DNA of 64,000 bases, taken from the NCBI RefSeq assembly GCF_006438915.1, contig NZ_RCZE01000002.1, positions 375,144 to 439,143 of the forward strand. The letters run 5' to 3'. The position numbers were made by a program, and so were the translations under genes. Origin of the DNA: Pseudomonas arsenicoxydans. GTDB lineage: Bacteria; Pseudomonadota; Gammaproteobacteria; Pseudomonadales; Pseudomonadaceae. Position 1 is the stretch's first letter, and each line of letters begins with the position of its first letter. The notes below the pieces were generated by a model that saw only the letters and a program-made list of their open reading frames with translations, was not told the DNA's origin and did no database searches. This document shows, piece by piece, positions 1-8,480 of this stretch.

Positions 1-13
1 AGGGCCGAATAAC

Positions 14-1219
14 ATGATGATCCCCTCTCCCTGGCGCGCCGATTTTCCGGCCATCGCCGCTCTGCAACGGCAAGACCAGACCTATCTGGACAACGCCGCC
101 ACCACGCAAAAGCCTCAAGCCCTGCTGGATGCCCTGACGCATTACTACGCTAACGGCGCAGCCAATGTACATCGGGCGCAACACTTGCCCGGCGCCCACG
201 CCACCCAGGCGTTCGAGGCCAGCCGCAGCAAAGTCGCCCAATGGTTGAACGCCGGCGATAGCGGGCAGATCATCTTTACCCACGGCGCGACCTCTGCGCT
301 GAACCTCCTGGCCTATGGCCTGGAGCATCTTTTCAATCCGGGCGATGAGATCGTCATCAGCGCCCTGGAGCATCACGCCAATCTGCTGCCGTGGCAGCAA
401 CTGGCGCAGCGGCGCGAGCTGAAACTGGTGATCCTGCCGCTGGATGCAAACGGCTTGATCGATCTGGATGCCGCTGCACAGTTGATGGGTCCGCAAACCC
501 GTTTGTTGGCGGTCAGTCAGCTGTCCAACGTGCTCGGCGTCTGGCAACCGCTGCCGGCCTTATTGGCGATGGCCAAGGCGTACGATGCATTGACCGTGGT
601 CGACGGCGCTCAAGGCGTGGTGCATGGCCGGCACGATGTGCAGGCGCTGGGTTGCGACTTCTATGTGTTTTCCAGCCACAAGCTCTACGGCCCCGATGGC
701 CTCGGCGTGCTGTTCGGCCGCAACGAAGCGCTCAAGCAACTGCGTCACTGGCAATTCGGCGGTGAAATGGTGCTGGATGCGGATTACCACCACGCACGCT
801 TCCGCCCTGCCCCGCTGGGTTTCGAGGCCGGAACGCCGCCAATTGCCGCTGTGATTGGTCTGGGCGCGACGCTGGATTACCTCACCGGGCTCGATCAAGA
901 CGCCGTTAACGCCCATGAAGCCGCACTGCATGATTATTTGCTGAAGGGGCTTGAGGCCCGAAACGGCATTCGGTTGCTGGGCAAACCGCAACTGGCCCTG
1001 GCGAGTTTTGTCGTCGAGGGTGTGCATAACTCGGATCTGGCGCATTTGCTGACCGAACAGGGGATTGCCGTTCGCGCCGGGCATCACTGCGCGATGCCGC
1101 TGCTCAAAAGCTTCGAACTGGCCGGGGCGATTCGGGTGTCATTGGCGCTGTACAACGACTCCGAAGACCTGGAGCGGTTCTTTGAAGCGCTGGATCAGGC
1201 CCTGGAGCTGTTGCGATGA
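14..1219 (+). CDS. csdA: Cysteine desulfurase (CsdA/SufS class)
   Basis: PLP-dependent class V aminotransferase-fold enzyme that takes sulfur from cysteine as an enzyme-bound persulfide and releases alanine. The N-terminus carries the family block DNAATTQKP. The PLP lysine is K223 in FSSHKLYGPDG, and the persulfide cysteine is C359 in RAGHHCAMPL, the arrangement of group II (SufS/CsdA) desulfurases. The length of 401 aa is normal. The stop overlaps the start of the SufE-like partner by four bases (ATGA), so the two are translationally coupled. A second ATG follows directly at 17; only the end of an upstream Shine-Dalgarno (AGGG) is inside the window. The partner and the nearby convergent tcdA point to CsdA of the CsdA-CsdE-TcdA relay rather than SufS of a full suf operon. 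Confidence 0.93.
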   Translation: MMIPSPWRADFPAIAALQRQDQTYLDNAATTQKPQALLDALTHYYANGAANVHRAQHLPGAHATQAFEASRSKVAQWLNAGDSGQIIFTHGATSALNLLAYGLEHLFNPGDEIVISALEHHANLLPWQQLAQRRELKLVILPLDANGLIDLDAAAQLMGPQTRLLAVSQLSNVLGVWQPLPALLAMAKAYDALTVVDGAQGVVHGRHDVQALGCDFYVFSSHKLYGPDGLGVLFGRNEALKQLRHWQFGGEMVLDADYHHARFRPAPLGFEAGTPPIAAVIGLGATLDYLTGLDQDAVNAHEAALHDYLLKGLEARNGIRLLGKPQLALASFVVEGVHNSDLAHLLTEQGIAVRAGHHCAMPLLKSFELAGAIRVSLALYNDSEDLERFFEALDQALELLR

Positions 1220-1620
1220 GTCTGCCTGCCGATGCGGTGACGGCGCTGGAGACGTTCCAGAACGCTGCCGGCTGGGAACAGCGTGCGCGATTGCTGATGC
1301 AATGGGGCGATCGCCTGCCTGCACTGAGTGATGTGGATAAGGTGGATGCCAACCGGGTGCATGGCTGTGAAAGCCAGGTCTGGTTGGTGGCTGCGTTGCA
1401 GGATGGCCATTGGCAGTTTGCGGCGAGCAGCGATGCGCGGTTGATTCGCGGCTTGGTAGCGTTGCTGCTGGCGCGGGTCAACGGGTTGTCGGCGGCTGAG
1501 TTGCGACAGGTGGATTTGCCGGGGTGGTTCGATCAGCTTGGGCTTTCGCGGCAACTGTCGCCCTCGCGCAGTAATGGCCTGAATGCCGTGCTCCAGCGGA
1601 TGAACGAGTTGGCTGGCTAA
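1216..1620 (+). CDS. csdE: SufE-family sulfur acceptor protein CsdE
   Basis: Small SufE-family protein of 134 aa that accepts the persulfide from CsdA and passes it on. The acceptor cysteine is in the block VHGCESQVWL (about residue 50), the family signature. The gene starts inside the last codons of csdA (ATGA overlap), which fits a 1:1 partnership. Family knowledge from E. coli says CsdE hands sulfur or interacts with TcdA (CsdL), whose gene lies convergently just downstream. A REP pair separates the two convergent genes and may act as the 3' boundary. No unusual features. Confidence 0.92.
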   Translation: MSLPADAVTALETFQNAAGWEQRARLLMQWGDRLPALSDVDKVDANRVHGCESQVWLVAALQDGHWQFAASSDARLIRGLVALLLARVNGLSAAELRQVDLPGWFDQLGLSRQLSPSRSNGLNAVLQRMNELAG

Positions 1621-1624
1621 TCGC

Positions 1625-1710
1625 CTTCGCGAGCAAGCCCGCTCCCACACTTCGACCGCATTCCCCTGAGAGAACCCGGTCGAAGTGTGGGAGCGGGCTT
1701 GCTCGCGAAG
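1625..1710. repeat. REP pair (REPIN)
   Basis: Two inverted copies of the Pseudomonas REP core GTGGGAGCGGGCTTGCTCGC flank a spacer of about 35 bases. The element fills the gap between the convergent csdE and tcdA genes, and can fold as one long hairpin that may protect or terminate both transcripts. Confidence 0.85.
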
Positions 1711-1729
1711 GGGCCATCAACCACACCCA

Positions 1730-2542
1730 TCAAACCTCAGGCTTGACCCGATCCGAAGGCCGCCGAACACCCGCCACAATCTTGTCCACAGCCTTGGTCG
1801 CCGCCACCATCCCGAACGTCGCCGTCACCATCATCACCGCACCAAACCCGCCCGCGCAGTCCAGCTTCACGCCATCGCCGACAAAACTCTTCTGCAAACA
1901 GATGCTGCCATCCGGTTTCGGGTAGCGCAGTTGTTCAGTGGAAAATACACACGGCACGCTGTAATGGCGAGTCACGGTGCGAGAGAAGCCGTAGTCGCGA
2001 CGCAAGGTCGAGCGCACTTTCGACGCCAGCGGGTCATTGAACGTGCGGTTCAAGTCGCACACTTGAATCAGCGTCGGATCAATCTGACCACCCGCACCGC
2101 CAGTGGTAATGATCTGGATCTTGCGCCGCTTGCACCACGCAATAAGCGCCGCCTTGGCGTTAACGCTGTCGATGCAGTCGATCACGCAGTCAATGTTCGG
2201 CGTGATGTACTCGGCCATGGTCTCGCGGGTGACAAAATCCGCCACCGCGTGCACCGTGCAGTCCGGGTTGATCCCGCGCAGGCGCTCGGCCATCACTTCG
2301 ACCTTGGGCTTGCCGACGGTGCTGTCCAGAGCGTGTAACTGACGATTGGCGTTACTGACGCAGACGTCGTCGAGGTCAAACAGCGAAATCTCGCCCACGC
2401 CACACCGGGCGATGGCTTCCGCCGCCCAGGAACCGACGCCACCGACGCCAACGATCGCCACATGCGCCGCGCGCAGGCGCTCCAGCCCCTCGATGCCATA
2501 CAAACGGGCGATGCCTGCAAACCGCGGATCTTCTGTGCTCAT
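1730..2542 (-). CDS. tcdA: tRNA threonylcarbamoyladenosine dehydratase TcdA (CsdL)
   Basis: E1/ThiF-like enzyme that uses ATP to cyclise t6A37 in ANN-decoding tRNAs to the hydantoin form ct6A. The nucleotide-binding Rossmann motif VGVGGVGSWAAEAIARCGVG lies at about residues 32-51, followed by the ThiF block FDLDDVCVSNANRQ. The length of 270 aa matches the family. The ATG at 2542 is preferred over a TTG six bases upstream; it is preceded by a GGGGT ribosome site. The gene converges on csdA-csdE, its sulfur-relay partners in E. coli, which strongly supports the assignment. The C-terminal region contains several prolines and basic residues but no extra domain. Confidence 0.92.
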   Translation of the reverse strand: MSTEDPRFAGIARLYGIEGLERLRAAHVAIVGVGGVGSWAAEAIARCGVGEISLFDLDDVCVSNANRQLHALDSTVGKPKVEVMAERLRGINPDCTVHAVADFVTRETMAEYITPNIDCVIDCIDSVNAKAALIAWCKRRKIQIITTGGAGGQIDPTLIQVCDLNRTFNDPLASKVRSTLRRDYGFSRTVTRHYSVPCVFSTEQLRYPKPDGSICLQKSFVGDGVKLDCAGGFGAVMMVTATFGMVAATKAVDKIVAGVRRPSDRVKPEV

Positions 2543-2760
2543 GACCAATACCCCAAAAACCGGCGCGCATTATAGGGCCACTGCGCGAGAACTTTTAACC
2601 TTCCGGCTACAAGTGTAAGAACTTATGTGAAAGCAAATTGCCCAATGTCCGGCAATTCCCTGTCCGCTGTACGAAAAGAGAATGCCCGGTGTAGGATGCG
2701 CGCCCCTTGGCGACCGCCAACCGTTCCTTCGTTCCACAGTCTTTGGAACCTGAAATAGCT

Positions 2761-5352
2761 ATGTCATCCCGCAAATTTGGACTCAACCTGGTCGTGGTGC
2801 TCGCCATCGCAGCCTTGTTTACCGGCTTCTGGGCGCTGATCAACCGCCCAGTCACCGCCCCCAACTGGCCTGAACAGATCTCCGGCTTTTCGTACTCGCC
2901 GTTTCAGCAAGGCCAGTACCCGCAGAAAGAGCAGTACCCGACCGACGATCAAATGCGTCGCGACCTGGAGATCATGAGCAAGCTGACGGACAACATCCGT
3001 ACTTACTCGGTCGACGGCACCCTGGAAGACATTCCCAAGCTCGCCGAGGAATTCGGCCTGCGCGTGACCCTGGGGATCTGGATCAGCCCGGACCAGGAGC
3101 GCAATGAGCGCGAAATCACCCGCGCCATCGAAATTGCCAACACCTCGCGCAGCGTGGTTCGCGTGGTTGTAGGCAACGAGGCGATCTTCCGTAAGGAAAT
3201 TACCGCCGCCGAACTGAGCGTGATCCTCGATCGCGTCCGCGCCGCCGTGAAGGTGCCGGTGACCACGTCCGAGCAGTGGCACGTCTGGGAAGAACACCCG
3301 GAACTGGCCAAGCACGTCGACCTGATCGCCGCCCACGTTCTGCCTTACTGGGAATTCATCCCGGTGGACAAGGCCGGTCAGTTCGTCCTCGACCGCGCCC
3401 GCGACCTGAAAAAATTGTTCCCGAAAAAACCGCTGCTGCTCTCGGAGGTTGGCTGGCCGAGCAACGGCCGTATGCGTGGCGGCACCGATGCCAGCCCGGC
3501 AGATCAGGCGATCTACCTGCGCACCCTGGTCAACAAACTCAACCGCCAGGGCTTCAACTACTTCGTGATCGAAGCGTTTGACCAGCCGTGGAAGGCCAGC
3601 GACGAAGGGTCGGTGGGCGCCTATTGGGGCGTGTTCAACGCCGCGCGCCAGCAGAAATTCAACTTCGAAGGCCCGGTGGTCGCGATCCCGCAATGGCGGG
3701 TGCTGGCGATCGGCTCGGCCGTATTGGCGTTGCTGTCCCTGACCCTACTGATGATCGACGGCTCGGCCCTGCGCCAGCGTGGCCGTACCTTCCTGACCTT
3801 CATCGCGTTTCTGTGCGGTTCGGTGTTGGTGTGGATCGGTTACGACTACAGCCAGCAATACAGCACCTGGTTCAGCCTGACAGTCGGATTCCTCTTGGCG
3901 CTCGGTGCGCTCGGGGTCTTTATTGTTCTGCTGACCGAGGCGCATGAACTGGCCGAAGCAGTCTGGACCCACAAGCGTCGTCGTGAATTCCTGCCGGTGG
4001 TGGGCGATTCGGACTACAGACCGAAAGTCTCGATCCACGTGCCCTGCTACAACGAGCCGCCGGAGATGGTCAAACAGACCCTCAACGCCCTGGCCAACCT
4101 CGACTACCCGGACTTCGAAGTCCTGATCATCGACAACAACACCAAGGACCCGGCGGTCTGGGAACCGGTGCGCGATTACTGCGAAACCCTCGGCCCGCGC
4201 TTCAAGTTCTTCCACGTTGCCCCGCTGGCCGGCTTCAAGGGCGGCGCGCTGAATTATCTGATCCCGCACACCGCCAAGGATGCCGAAGTGATCGCGGTGA
4301 TCGACTCGGACTATTGCGTCGACCCGAACTGGCTCAAGCACATGGTGCCGCACTTCGCCGATCCGAAAATCGCGGTGGTGCAGTCGCCGCAGGATTACCG
4401 CGATCAGAACGAAAGCACCTTCAAAAAGCTCTGCTACGCGGAATACAAAGGCTTCTTCCACATCGGCATGGTCACCCGTAACGACCGTGACGCGATCATC
4501 CAGCACGGCACCATGACCATGACCCGTCGCTCTGTTTTGGAAGAACTTGGCTGGGCCGACTGGTGCATCTGTGAAGACGCCGAGTTGGGTTTGCGCGTGT
4601 TCGAAAAAGGCCTGTCGGCGGCGTATTACCACACCAGCTACGGCAAAGGCCTGATGCCCGATACCTTTATCGACTTCAAGAAACAGCGTTTCCGCTGGGC
4701 CTACGGGGCGATTCAGATCATCAAACGTCACACCGCCAGCCTGCTGCGCGGCAAGGACACCGAACTGACCCGTGGCCAGCGTTACCACTTCCTCGCGGGC
4801 TGGTTGCCGTGGGTCGCGGATGGCATGAACATCTTCTTCACCGTCGGCGCGTTGTTGTGGTCGGCGGCGATGATCATCGTGCCGCAGCGGGTCGATCCGC
4901 CGTTGCTGATTTTCGCGATCCCGCCGTTGGCGCTGTTCGTGTTCAAGGTCGGCAAGATCATCTTCCTGTATCGCCGCGCCGTCGGCGTGAACCTCAAAGA
5001 TGCGTTCTGTGCAGCACTGGCCGGACTGGCGTTGTCGCACACCATCGCCAAAGCGGTGCTGTACGGCTTCTTCACCAGCAGCATTCCGTTCTTCCGCACG
5101 CCGAAAAACGCCGATAACCACGGCTTCTGGGTGGCGATTTCGGAGGCGCGTGAAGAGATGTTCATCATGCTGCTGTTGTGGGGCGCGGCGCTGGGGATCT
5201 TCCTGGTCAACGGCTTGCCGAGCAACGACATGCGCTTCTGGGTGACCATGTTGCTGGTGCAATCGCTGCCATACCTGGCGGCGCTGATCATGGCGTTCCT
5301 GTCTTCGCTGCCGAAACCGGTAGCCGAGCCTGAGCCAGCACCGGCCGTCTAA
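2761..5352 (+). CDS. ndvB: NdvB-like glucan synthase: GH17 domain fused to membrane GT2 glycosyltransferase
   Basis: Inner-membrane enzyme of 863 aa expected to polymerise and possibly cyclise or branch beta-1,3-glucans. One N-terminal membrane segment (about residues 8-28) leads to a periplasmic GH17-like domain (about 45-310, with VGNEAIF and LLSEVGWPSNG as the two acid-bearing motifs). A cluster of membrane helices (about 315-405) precedes a cytosolic GT2 domain with the DxD-type IDSDYCVDPNW (about 513) and QRFRW (about 641). Several C-terminal helices complete the family A GT2 plan. P. aeruginosa NdvB has the same fusion and makes periplasmic cyclic glucans linked to biofilm tolerance. 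The start at 2761 fits the membrane anchor; an earlier in-frame TTG would add 18 unhelpful residues. The downstream terminator makes the gene monocistronic. Confidence 0.85.
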   Translation: MSSRKFGLNLVVVLAIAALFTGFWALINRPVTAPNWPEQISGFSYSPFQQGQYPQKEQYPTDDQMRRDLEIMSKLTDNIRTYSVDGTLEDIPKLAEEFGLRVTLGIWISPDQERNEREITRAIEIANTSRSVVRVVVGNEAIFRKEITAAELSVILDRVRAAVKVPVTTSEQWHVWEEHPELAKHVDLIAAHVLPYWEFIPVDKAGQFVLDRARDLKKLFPKKPLLLSEVGWPSNGRMRGGTDASPADQAIYLRTLVNKLNRQGFNYFVIEAFDQPWKASDEGSVGAYWGVFNAARQQKFNFEGPVVAIPQWRVLAIGSAVLALLSLTLLMIDGSALRQRGRTFLTFIAFLCGSVLVWIGYDYSQQYSTWFSLTVGFLLALGALGVFIVLLTEAHELAEAVWTHKRRREFLPVVGDSDYRPKVSIHVPCYNEPPEMVKQTLNALANLDYPDFEVLIIDNNTKDPAVWEPVRDYCETLGPRFKFFHVAPLAGFKGGALNYLIPHTAKDAEVIAVIDSDYCVDPNWLKHMVPHFADPKIAVVQSPQDYRDQNESTFKKLCYAEYKGFFHIGMVTRNDRDAIIQHGTMTMTRRSVLEELGWADWCICEDAELGLRVFEKGLSAAYYHTSYGKGLMPDTFIDFKKQRFRWAYGAIQIIKRHTASLLRGKDTELTRGQRYHFLAGWLPWVADGMNIFFTVGALLWSAAMIIVPQRVDPPLLIFAIPPLALFVFKVGKIIFLYRRAVGVNLKDAFCAALAGLALSHTIAKAVLYGFFTSSIPFFRTPKNADNHGFWVAISEAREEMFIMLLLWGAALGIFLVNGLPSNDMRFWVTMLLVQSLPYLAALIMAFLSSLPKPVAEPEPAPAV

Positions 5353-5369
5353 ATCCGTAGAGATGCACT

Positions 5370-5397
5370 AAACGGCGGCCAATGGCCGCCGTTTTGC
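5370..5397 (+). terminator. Rho-independent terminator after the glucan synthase
   Basis: AAACGGCGGCC and GGCCGCCGTTT pair perfectly around a three-base loop, followed by TTGCTTT. It lies 18 bases after the glucan synthase stop. Confidence 0.85.
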
Positions 5398-5437
5398 TTT
5401 AAGATAACCGCCATTTTGCGCGCCCAGCACCAATTCC

Positions 5438-5527
5438 TGTAGGAGCAAAGCTTGCTCGCGATTGATGCCACTCGGTGTAACAGAAAGACCTCATCATCGT
5501 TCATCGCGAGCAAGCTTTGTTCCTACA
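5438..5527. repeat. REP pair, AAGCTTGCTCGCGAT variant
   Basis: Inverted copies of TGTAGGAGCAAAGCTTGCTC and its complement flank a spacer of about 35 bases. The variant differs from the main GTGGGAGCGGGC type in the window. It lies between the glucan-synthase terminator and dapE. Confidence 0.8.
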
Positions 5528-5549
5528 CAATTAGCTTCCGGAGTTTTCC

Positions 5550-6701
5550 ATGACGGCCCACGCCGACCTTTCGCCGACCCTTCAACTCGCCATCGACCTG
5601 ATCCGCCGTCCGTCCGTGACGCCGGTCGACGCCGATTGCCAGAAGCAGATGATGCAGCGCCTGGGCGATGCCGGTTTCATGCTGGAACCAATGCGCATCG
5701 AAGATGTGGATAACTTCTGGGCGACCCACGGTAAACACGACGGCCCGGTGCTGTGCTTCGCCGGTCACACCGACGTGGTGCCGACCGGTCCGGTGACGGC
5801 CTGGCAGATCGACCCGTTCAACGCACTGATCGACGAACACGGCATGCTCTGCGGCCGTGGCGCAGCAGACATGAAAGGCAGCCTGGCGTCGATGACCGTG
5901 GCCGCCGAGCGCTTTGTCGCCGACTACCCGGATCACAAGGGCAAGGTCGCTTTCCTGATCACCAGCGACGAAGAAGGCCCGGCTCACCACGGCACCAAAG
6001 CTGTGATCGAACGCCTTGCCGCCCGTAAGGAGCGTCTGGACTGGTGCATCGTCGGCGAACCGTCGAGCACCACCTTGGTAGGCGACGTGGTCAAGAACGG
6101 CCGTCGCGGCTCCCTCGGCGCCAAGCTGACCGTTCGCGGTGTACAGGGCCACGTGGCCTATCCGCACCTCGCCAAGAACCCGATTCACCTCGCCGCCCCG
6201 GCCCTGGCCGAACTGGCCGCCGAGCATTGGGACCACGGCAATGATTTCTTCCCGCCGACCAGTTTCCAGATCTCCAACGTCAACTCCGGTACCGGCGCGA
6301 CCAACGTGATCCCGGGCGACCTGGTGGCGGTGTTCAACTTCCGTTTCTCCACCGAATCCACGGTTGAAGGCCTGCAAAAACGCGTCGCCGACATTGTCGA
6401 CAAGCATGGCTTGGACTGGCACATCGACTGGGCGTTGTCCGGTCTGCCGTTCCTGACCGAGCCGGGTGCGTTGCTGGATGCCGTGGCGTCGAGCATCAAG
6501 GACATCACCGGTCGCGACACCAAGGCCTCCACCAGCGGTGGCACCTCCGACGGGCGCTTCATCGCGACCATGGGCACGCAGGTAGTTGAACTCGGTCCGG
6601 TTAACGCAACGATCCACCAGGTCAACGAGCGTGTACTGGCCGCCGACCTCGACGTGCTGACCGAAATCTACTACCAGACCCTGATCAAGTTGCTCGCCTG
6701 A
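5550..6701 (+). CDS. dapE: Succinyl-diaminopimelate desuccinylase
   Basis: Dinuclear-zinc M20 amidohydrolase that releases succinate from N-succinyl-LL-diaminopimelate in lysine and peptidoglycan precursor synthesis. Visible metal and catalytic motifs are [13 protein letters not shown] (first His), [12 protein letters not shown] (bridging Asp) and [14 protein letters not shown] (the Glu pair). The dimerisation lid runs through about residues 180-290. The length of 383 aa is standard. A ribosome site of the GGAG type lies before the ATG. Its TGA shares its last base with the ATG of rlmA, so the two genes are coupled. Confidence 0.96.
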   Translation: MTAHADLSPTLQLAIDLIRRPSVTPVDADCQKQMMQRLGDAGFMLEPMRIEDVDNFWATHGKHDGPVLCFAGHTDVVPTGPVTAWQIDPFNALIDEHGMLCGRGAADMKGSLASMTVAAERFVADYPDHKGKVAFLITSDEEGPAHHGTKAVIERLAARKERLDWCIVGEPSSTTLVGDVVKNGRRGSLGAKLTVRGVQGHVAYPHLAKNPIHLAAPALAELAAEHWDHGNDFFPPTSFQISNVNSGTGATNVIPGDLVAVFNFRFSTESTVEGLQKRVADIVDKHGLDWHIDWALSGLPFLTEPGALLDAVASSIKDITGRDTKASTSGGTSDGRFIATMGTQVVELGPVNATIHQVNERVLAADLDVLTEIYYQTLIKLLA

Positions 6702-7510
6702 TGCTCGCTTGCCCGATCTGCAGTGAACCGCTGAACGCGGTGGAAAACGGCGTGGCCTGCCCCGCTGGGCATCGTTTCGACCGCGCGCGCCAGGGTTACC
6801 TGAACCTGCTGCCAGTGCAGCACAAAAACAGCCGCGACCCTGGGGATAACCTGGCCATGGTCGAGGCCCGCCGCGATTTCTTGAACGCAGGCCATTACGC
6901 GCCGGTGGCCAAGCGTCTGGCGGAACTGGCGGCGCAATACGCGCCGCAACGCTGGCTCGACATCGGCTGTGGCGAGGGTTACTACACCGCGCAAATCGCC
7001 GAGGCCTTGCCCAACGCCGACGGTTACGCGCTGGACATCTCCCGTGAAGCGGTCAAACGCGCCTGCAAACGCAACCCGCAGCTGACCTGGTTGATCGCCA
7101 GCATGGCGCGGGTGCCGTTGGCCTCGGGCAGTTGTCAGTTTCTCGCCAGCGTCTTCAGCCCATTGGATTGGGAAGAAGCCAAACGCCTGCTCAGCCCCGG
7201 TGGCGGCTTGATGAAAGTCGGGCCGACCAGCGGCCATTTAATGGAATTGCGCGAGCGGCTGTACGACGAAGTCCGCGAATACACCGACGACAAGCACCTG
7301 GCCCTGGTGCCGGACGGCATGGCATTGGCGCACAGTGAAACCCTGGAATTCAGACTGACGCTCGCAGAGGGTCAGGATCGCGCGAACCTGTTGGCCATGA
7401 CGCCTCACGGTTGGCGCGCCAGTGCCGAACGCCGCGCAGCGGTCATCGAACAGGCCGAGCCGTTCGAGGTCACTGTGTCGATGCGCTACGATTACTTCGT
7501 TCTTCAATAA
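6701..7510 (+). CDS. rlmA: 23S rRNA (guanine-N1)-methyltransferase RlmA
   Basis: SAM-dependent methyltransferase of 269 aa acting on G745 of 23S rRNA. The N-terminal zinc finger is visible as CPIC (residues 4-7) and CPAGHRFD (about 20-27), typical of RlmA. The SAM motif I is LDIGCGEGYYT (about 86-96), and FSPLDWEEAKRLL near the middle matches the RlmA substrate region. It is coupled to dapE by a one-base overlap. The RlmA-I subtype (G745, Gram-negative) is inferred from the organism. Confidence 0.9.
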   Translation: MLACPICSEPLNAVENGVACPAGHRFDRARQGYLNLLPVQHKNSRDPGDNLAMVEARRDFLNAGHYAPVAKRLAELAAQYAPQRWLDIGCGEGYYTAQIAEALPNADGYALDISREAVKRACKRNPQLTWLIASMARVPLASGSCQFLASVFSPLDWEEAKRLLSPGGGLMKVGPTSGHLMELRERLYDEVREYTDDKHLALVPDGMALAHSETLEFRLTLAEGQDRANLLAMTPHGWRASAERRAAVIEQAEPFEVTVSMRYDYFVLQ

Positions 7511-7592
7511 CCCTTAATTTTTTGGTCTTGAGCAATGGCTTGAGGCCGGCTAAATCCGCGAATGGATTTTTCAGACCGCAGTGAGGACATCC

Positions 7593-7970
7593 ATGCGCCA
7601 ACCCGATATCGAGATTTACCTGAAAGACGCCGACGTCGACTACAAGGCCATCGCGGCCTGGCTCGGCACTGCTTTGGGCCCGTGCACCGACTGGGTTCAG
7701 AAGGGCCAGACGTACAAGTGCAAGGCCGGCAACGTGCCTGTCACCTGGCTGCCGAAAGCCGTAGGCAAGTGGAACAGCTTGTTCCTGGACAGCGACCAGA
7801 CCCCATGGGAAGACGACATCGCCTGCGCCCGCGCAGCCTTTGCCGCGCTGAACGTCGAAGTGCGTTGCGCGCCGGGGACGTGGATCGAAGAAGAAGGTGA
7901 AGAGACAGCGGATCGCTGGATGCGCATCAGCGCTGATGGTGAAGAAGAAATCACCTGGAAAACTGTTTAA
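7593..7970 (+). CDS. Conserved hypothetical protein, 125 aa
   Basis: Small acidic soluble protein with no signal peptide or membrane segment. The sequence is rich in Trp (AAWLG, DWVQK, TWLPK, WNSLF, PWEDD) and ends in an acidic stretch (EEEGEETADRW). I do not recognise a characterised family. The ATG at 7593 is chosen because GTGAGGA at 7581-7587 makes a good ribosome site for it; the in-frame GTG at 7581 is part of that site. It sits 82 bases after rlmA and may be co-transcribed with it. Confidence 0.75.
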   Translation: MRQPDIEIYLKDADVDYKAIAAWLGTALGPCTDWVQKGQTYKCKAGNVPVTWLPKAVGKWNSLFLDSDQTPWEDDIACARAAFAALNVEVRCAPGTWIEEEGEETADRWMRISADGEEEITWKTV

Positions 7971-7987
7971 AAAACGACGCTGATCAA

Positions 7988-8077
7988 ATGTGGGAGCGGG
8001 CTTGCTCGCGAATGCGGTGTATCAGTCGACATAAACCTGGACTGACACACCGCATTCGCGAGCAAGCCCGCCCACAT
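7988..8077. repeat. REP pair with one damaged arm
   Basis: The left arm is the full GTGGGAGCGGGCTTGCTCGC core. The right arm reads GCAAGCCCGCCCACAT and lacks two bases (CT) relative to its partner. It fills the convergent gap before the cold-shock gene. Confidence 0.8.
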
Positions 8078-8104
8078 TGATTTTGTGTGATCTGAACAGT
8101 GGGT

Positions 8105-8314
8105 TTAGAGCCCCACCACATCCTCAGCCTGCAAGCCTTTCTCGCCTGTCACCACGGCATATTCAACCTGCTGACCTTCAGCCAGCGAACGGTGCCCTTC
8201 GCCGCGAATCGCGCGGTAATGCACGAACACGTCCACCCCATCCTCGCGTTGAATAAAGCCGTAGCCCTTGGCGTCGTTGAACCACTTCACGTTGCCGGTT
8301 TCGCGCGTAGCCAT
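8105..8314 (-). CDS. Cold-shock domain protein (CspA family)
   Basis: Single cold-shock domain of 69 aa that binds single-stranded nucleic acid. RNP1 is KGYGFIQ and RNP2 is VFVHYRAI, preceded by the family block VKWFNDA. RNP2 lacks one aromatic found in E. coli CspA (FVHF becomes FVHY), a common variant. The start is the ATG at 8314, with an AAGGGGGGTA-rich ribosome site just upstream. Whether this copy is cold-inducible or constitutive (CapB-like) cannot be decided from sequence. Confidence 0.93.
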   Translation of the reverse strand: MATRETGNVKWFNDAKGYGFIQREDGVDVFVHYRAIRGEGHRSLAEGQQVEYAVVTGEKGLQAEDVVGL

Positions 8315-8480
8315 GAATCAGTACCCCCCTTGTTTTTATTTTGAACGGCCGAGTATATGACAGCCGTCAAAACTCTCAACTCACTTTACTTAGGCGCTTT
8401 TTTGCCGATTTTCGGTGAATACGGCACACTATCGACCGCCCTAGCAATCGCTCGGTTTTAACCACTCACGCAGAAGCCGT

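Noticed and set aside
3745..5262. A 505-codon minus-strand frame inside the glucan synthase
   Set aside because: No recognisable domain, His and Gln rich; the plus-strand gene has strong GT2 motifs.
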